Source: Anticarsia gemmatalis (lineage: Eukaryota > Arthropoda > Insecta > Lepidoptera > Erebidae). Taken from it: a DNA stretch of 64,000 nucleotides. The notes beneath the pieces were generated by a model. It saw only the letters and a list, made by a program, of their open reading frames with translations. It was not told the DNA's origin and made no database searches. The translations under genes were made by a program, and so were the position numbers. The stretch lies in assembly GCF_050436995.1 (NCBI RefSeq), contig NC_134775.1, positions 4,999,124-5,063,123 of the forward strand. Reading direction: 5' to 3'. Below, one piece after another: positions 61,986 through 64,000 of the stretch; within the stretch, counting starts at the first letter, position 1, and every line of letters starts with the position of its first letter.

Positions 61986-63842
61986 TTGGATATGGCTATA
62001 CGTCGTCTTGCAGCCCGTAATACCGCTCCGGGTCCCGACGGCGTACCAGGACGAGTCTGGGTGTTATCCATGCCGATAATAGGGAATCGACTCAGAAAAC
62101 TTTTTACCAGCTGCCTACGTATTGGTGTATTCCCTAGTGACTGGAAAGTTGCAAAACTGGTTCTTTTAAAGAAAGAAGGTAGGCCTATTGATTCTCCATC
62201 AGCGTTCCGTCCAATATGCTTGTTAGACGAGGCGGGTAAGCTTTTTGAACGTGTCATTGCATCCCGCCTCAACGAGCATTTGTCGCGCGTGGGTCCTGAT
62301 CTCTCAGACTTTCAGTTTGGGTTTCGTCGGGGAAGGTCGACAGTAGATGCGATCCAACGTGTCCACTCTTTTACGGAAGCCACTGTTCGAACGGGGGGAA
62401 TGGCGTTGGCTGTGAGTCTAGACATAGTCAACGCTTTTAATTCTGTTCCTTGGCTGGCGATTCGGCAAGCACTCATTTACCACAATGTCCCTCAATATCT
62501 AAGAGTGATCGTTGGGGTCTATTTGCGCGATAGGTGTATAGAGTTTACTGGGCGGGACGGAGTCATGGTTAGAAGGGATATTACTTGTGGTGTTCCGCAG
62601 GGATCGGTATTGGGACCCTTACTGTGGAACCTTGCATATGATGCGGTACTAAGGATCGACCTCCCCTGTGGAGTGAATGTCATATGTTACGCAGATCACA
62701 CTCTTGTTCTTGCTCGGGTGACAGGTTATCGAGATACGGTTCAGCTTGCCGAAATTGGGGTTTCACAGGTAGTTGAAAAGATTCAGTCGCTAGGCCTTCA
62801 GGTGGCAGCTCATAAGACCGAAGCTATGTGGTTTCACAATCTTCGCGGAGGAGTGGATCCACCGAATTCGTACATTCGGGTAGGTGAAGTAGAAGTCCGG
62901 GTAGGTCATTGTATGAAATACCTCGGTCTTATTCTGGATAGCCTCTGGAGTTTCAGTGAACACTTCGGAAAATTGGTACCCCGAGTGCGTAGAGTTGCAG
63001 GTAGTCTGCACAGACTGTTGCCTAACATTGGAGGTCCTCGGGAAGAAGTCCGTCGTCTTTATGCAGGCGTTGTGCGGTCCATGGTACTCTATGGGGCGCC
63101 CGTATGGTCACACGATTTAGTCGGTGCCTCACGCTGCAGAGCTCTACTTAATAGCCTGCAGCGTGTGATGGCCATTCGGATCGCTTGCGGCTATCGGACT
63201 ATATCATTTGAGGCAGCAACAGTCTTAGCTAGCTTTCCACCCTTTGACATTCTTGCAGAGATGGATGCTAGAGTTTATGGTCAAGTTCGTGGCATCGACT
63301 GGGAAGCAAATGACAGTACGTCAGCTAGATCGTCTGAAGTTGTACGACGTAATGCGCACCGACAAGCTCTTGACACATGGCGAGCGAGACTAGGCGAGCT
63401 ACCTAGCGCGCGTCAACGCGCTGTTGGAGCAATATTGCCTAATTTTGAGGGCTGGATTAGTCGCCGATGGGGCAGCATTACTTACCGACTAACTCAGGTG
63501 CTCACGGGGCATGGATGCTTTGGCGAGTATCTGAATCGAATCGGGAGGGAAGAAACGGCACAATGTCATCACTGTGCAAGCGATCGGGACACTGCTCAGC
63601 ACACACTAGAGGAATGTCCGGTATGGATATCTGAGCGTGGCATTTTGGTACAGAAGGTTGGACGAGATTTGTCTCTACCCGCCGTAATAACGGCAATGTT
63701 GGCAGACAATGAAGGTTGGCAGGCTATGGTCTCTTTCTGTGAAACAGTCATGCTCCAGAAAGAGGCCGCCGAGCGGGATATGGAAAGAGCCGATCCTACT
63801 AGGCGAAGAAGGCGGCGTCAAAGTGGTGGTAGTAACCGCTAG
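61986..63842 (+). pseudogene. R1-clade reverse transcriptase with altered active site
   Basis: The 618-codon open frame covers RT and C-terminal domain: RNTAPGPDGVPGRVW, FRPICLLDEAGKLFERVIAS, FGFRRGRSTVDAIQ, SLDIVNAFNSVPW and CGVPQGSVLGPLLWNLAYD. The active-site box reads CYADHTLVL: the second Asp of YADD is His (codon 62697-62699, residue 238). The C-terminal part has SMVLYGAPVWSHDL, LQRVMAIRIACGYRTISFEA, YRLTQVLTGHGCFGEYLNRI and the finger CHHCASDRDTAQHTLEEC. The listed start is TTG and coding similarity extends upstream, so it is truncated. With the active-site change it should be catalytically dead despite an open frame. Confidence 0.9.
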
Positions 63843-64000
63843 GTGCGAAGCCGGATTTGGACCGTAAGCGCTTACAGTAGGGGCTGTAGGCTCTTGGATG
63901 CGGTCTGGGATGTATTGGTGGCAACTATGATGATCCGGGTTGCTACCAACATGGAGTGGAGGCATATTCTCCGAGTAAGGGTCTTAAGGCAAAATGCATA
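63843..64000 (+). other. R1 3' UTR, cut by window edge
   Basis: Noncoding sequence after the R1 stop codon, with an imperfect TAAGCGCTTACAG palindrome near 63865. Confidence 0.6.

Larger units (their letters stand above)
61930..64000 (+). mobile_element. R1-clade LINE, 5'-truncated, running off the window
   Basis: Coding similarity starts near 61930 (LQSERPEWTDDLEITEGELD). The frame is open to 63842 and a 3' UTR follows to the window edge. The 5' endonuclease part and ORF1 are absent. The poly(A) and TSD would lie beyond 64000. Confidence 0.88.

Overview
The window looks like insect nuclear DNA, most likely from a moth or butterfly. Several independent signs agree: R1-clade, RTE-clade and CR1-like LINEs, Bel/Pao and Ty3/gypsy elements primed by tRNA-Trp, AT-rich spacers, and interspersed repeats familiar from Lepidoptera, such as the CTAGCTGACCCGCGCAACTT repeat at 52.8 kb. 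I found no single-copy host gene, rRNA array, tRNA gene or CRISPR. Nearly all 64 kb is transposable elements inserted into one another. Many borders can be set to the base by target-site duplications (TSDs) and by host elements that resume on the far side.

Layout. 1-7.7 kb: Ty3/gypsy A, split by a complete gypsy B (445-bp LTRs, TSD AAAG). 7.7-18.4 kb: a minus-strand LINE (E) broken by a Mutator-like element, which itself carries a 5S-rRNA-derived SINE, and by gypsy D. D in turn carries a hAT remnant, a truncated R1 LINE and a TTA-flanked MITE. 18.8-19.4 kb: a second truncated R1. 19.5-19.8 kb: a copia scrap. 20.2-23.5 kb: a truncated second copy of B. 24.6-35.8 kb: minus-strand gypsy F, split by a full-length CR1-like LINE (G) and by a TA-flanked element. 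36.8-41.9 kb: a Tc1 remnant split by an apparently intact RTE LINE (J). 42.4-57.3 kb: three copies of an IS630/Tc1/mariner-group transposon (K), a gypsy gag, a copia wreck split by a very young Bel/Pao element, a LINE tail and a THAP-domain element. 57.8-60.6 kb: LINE P, split by a miniature LTR element (TRIM). 60.9-64 kb: LINE tails and an R1 element cut by the window edge.

The best candidates for young or active elements are RTE J (both reading frames open, perfect 14-bp TSD), the Bel/Pao copy (LTRs identical by eye, one in-frame stop) and family B (two nearly identical copies with different lesions and a conserved -1 frameshift signal). The TRIM shares its primer-binding site, polypurine tract style, LTR ends and TSD length with B, so B-type machinery may mobilise it. 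Heavy nesting without host genes is what heterochromatin or a lepidopteran W chromosome would show; this is inference and can be tested by male/female read depth.
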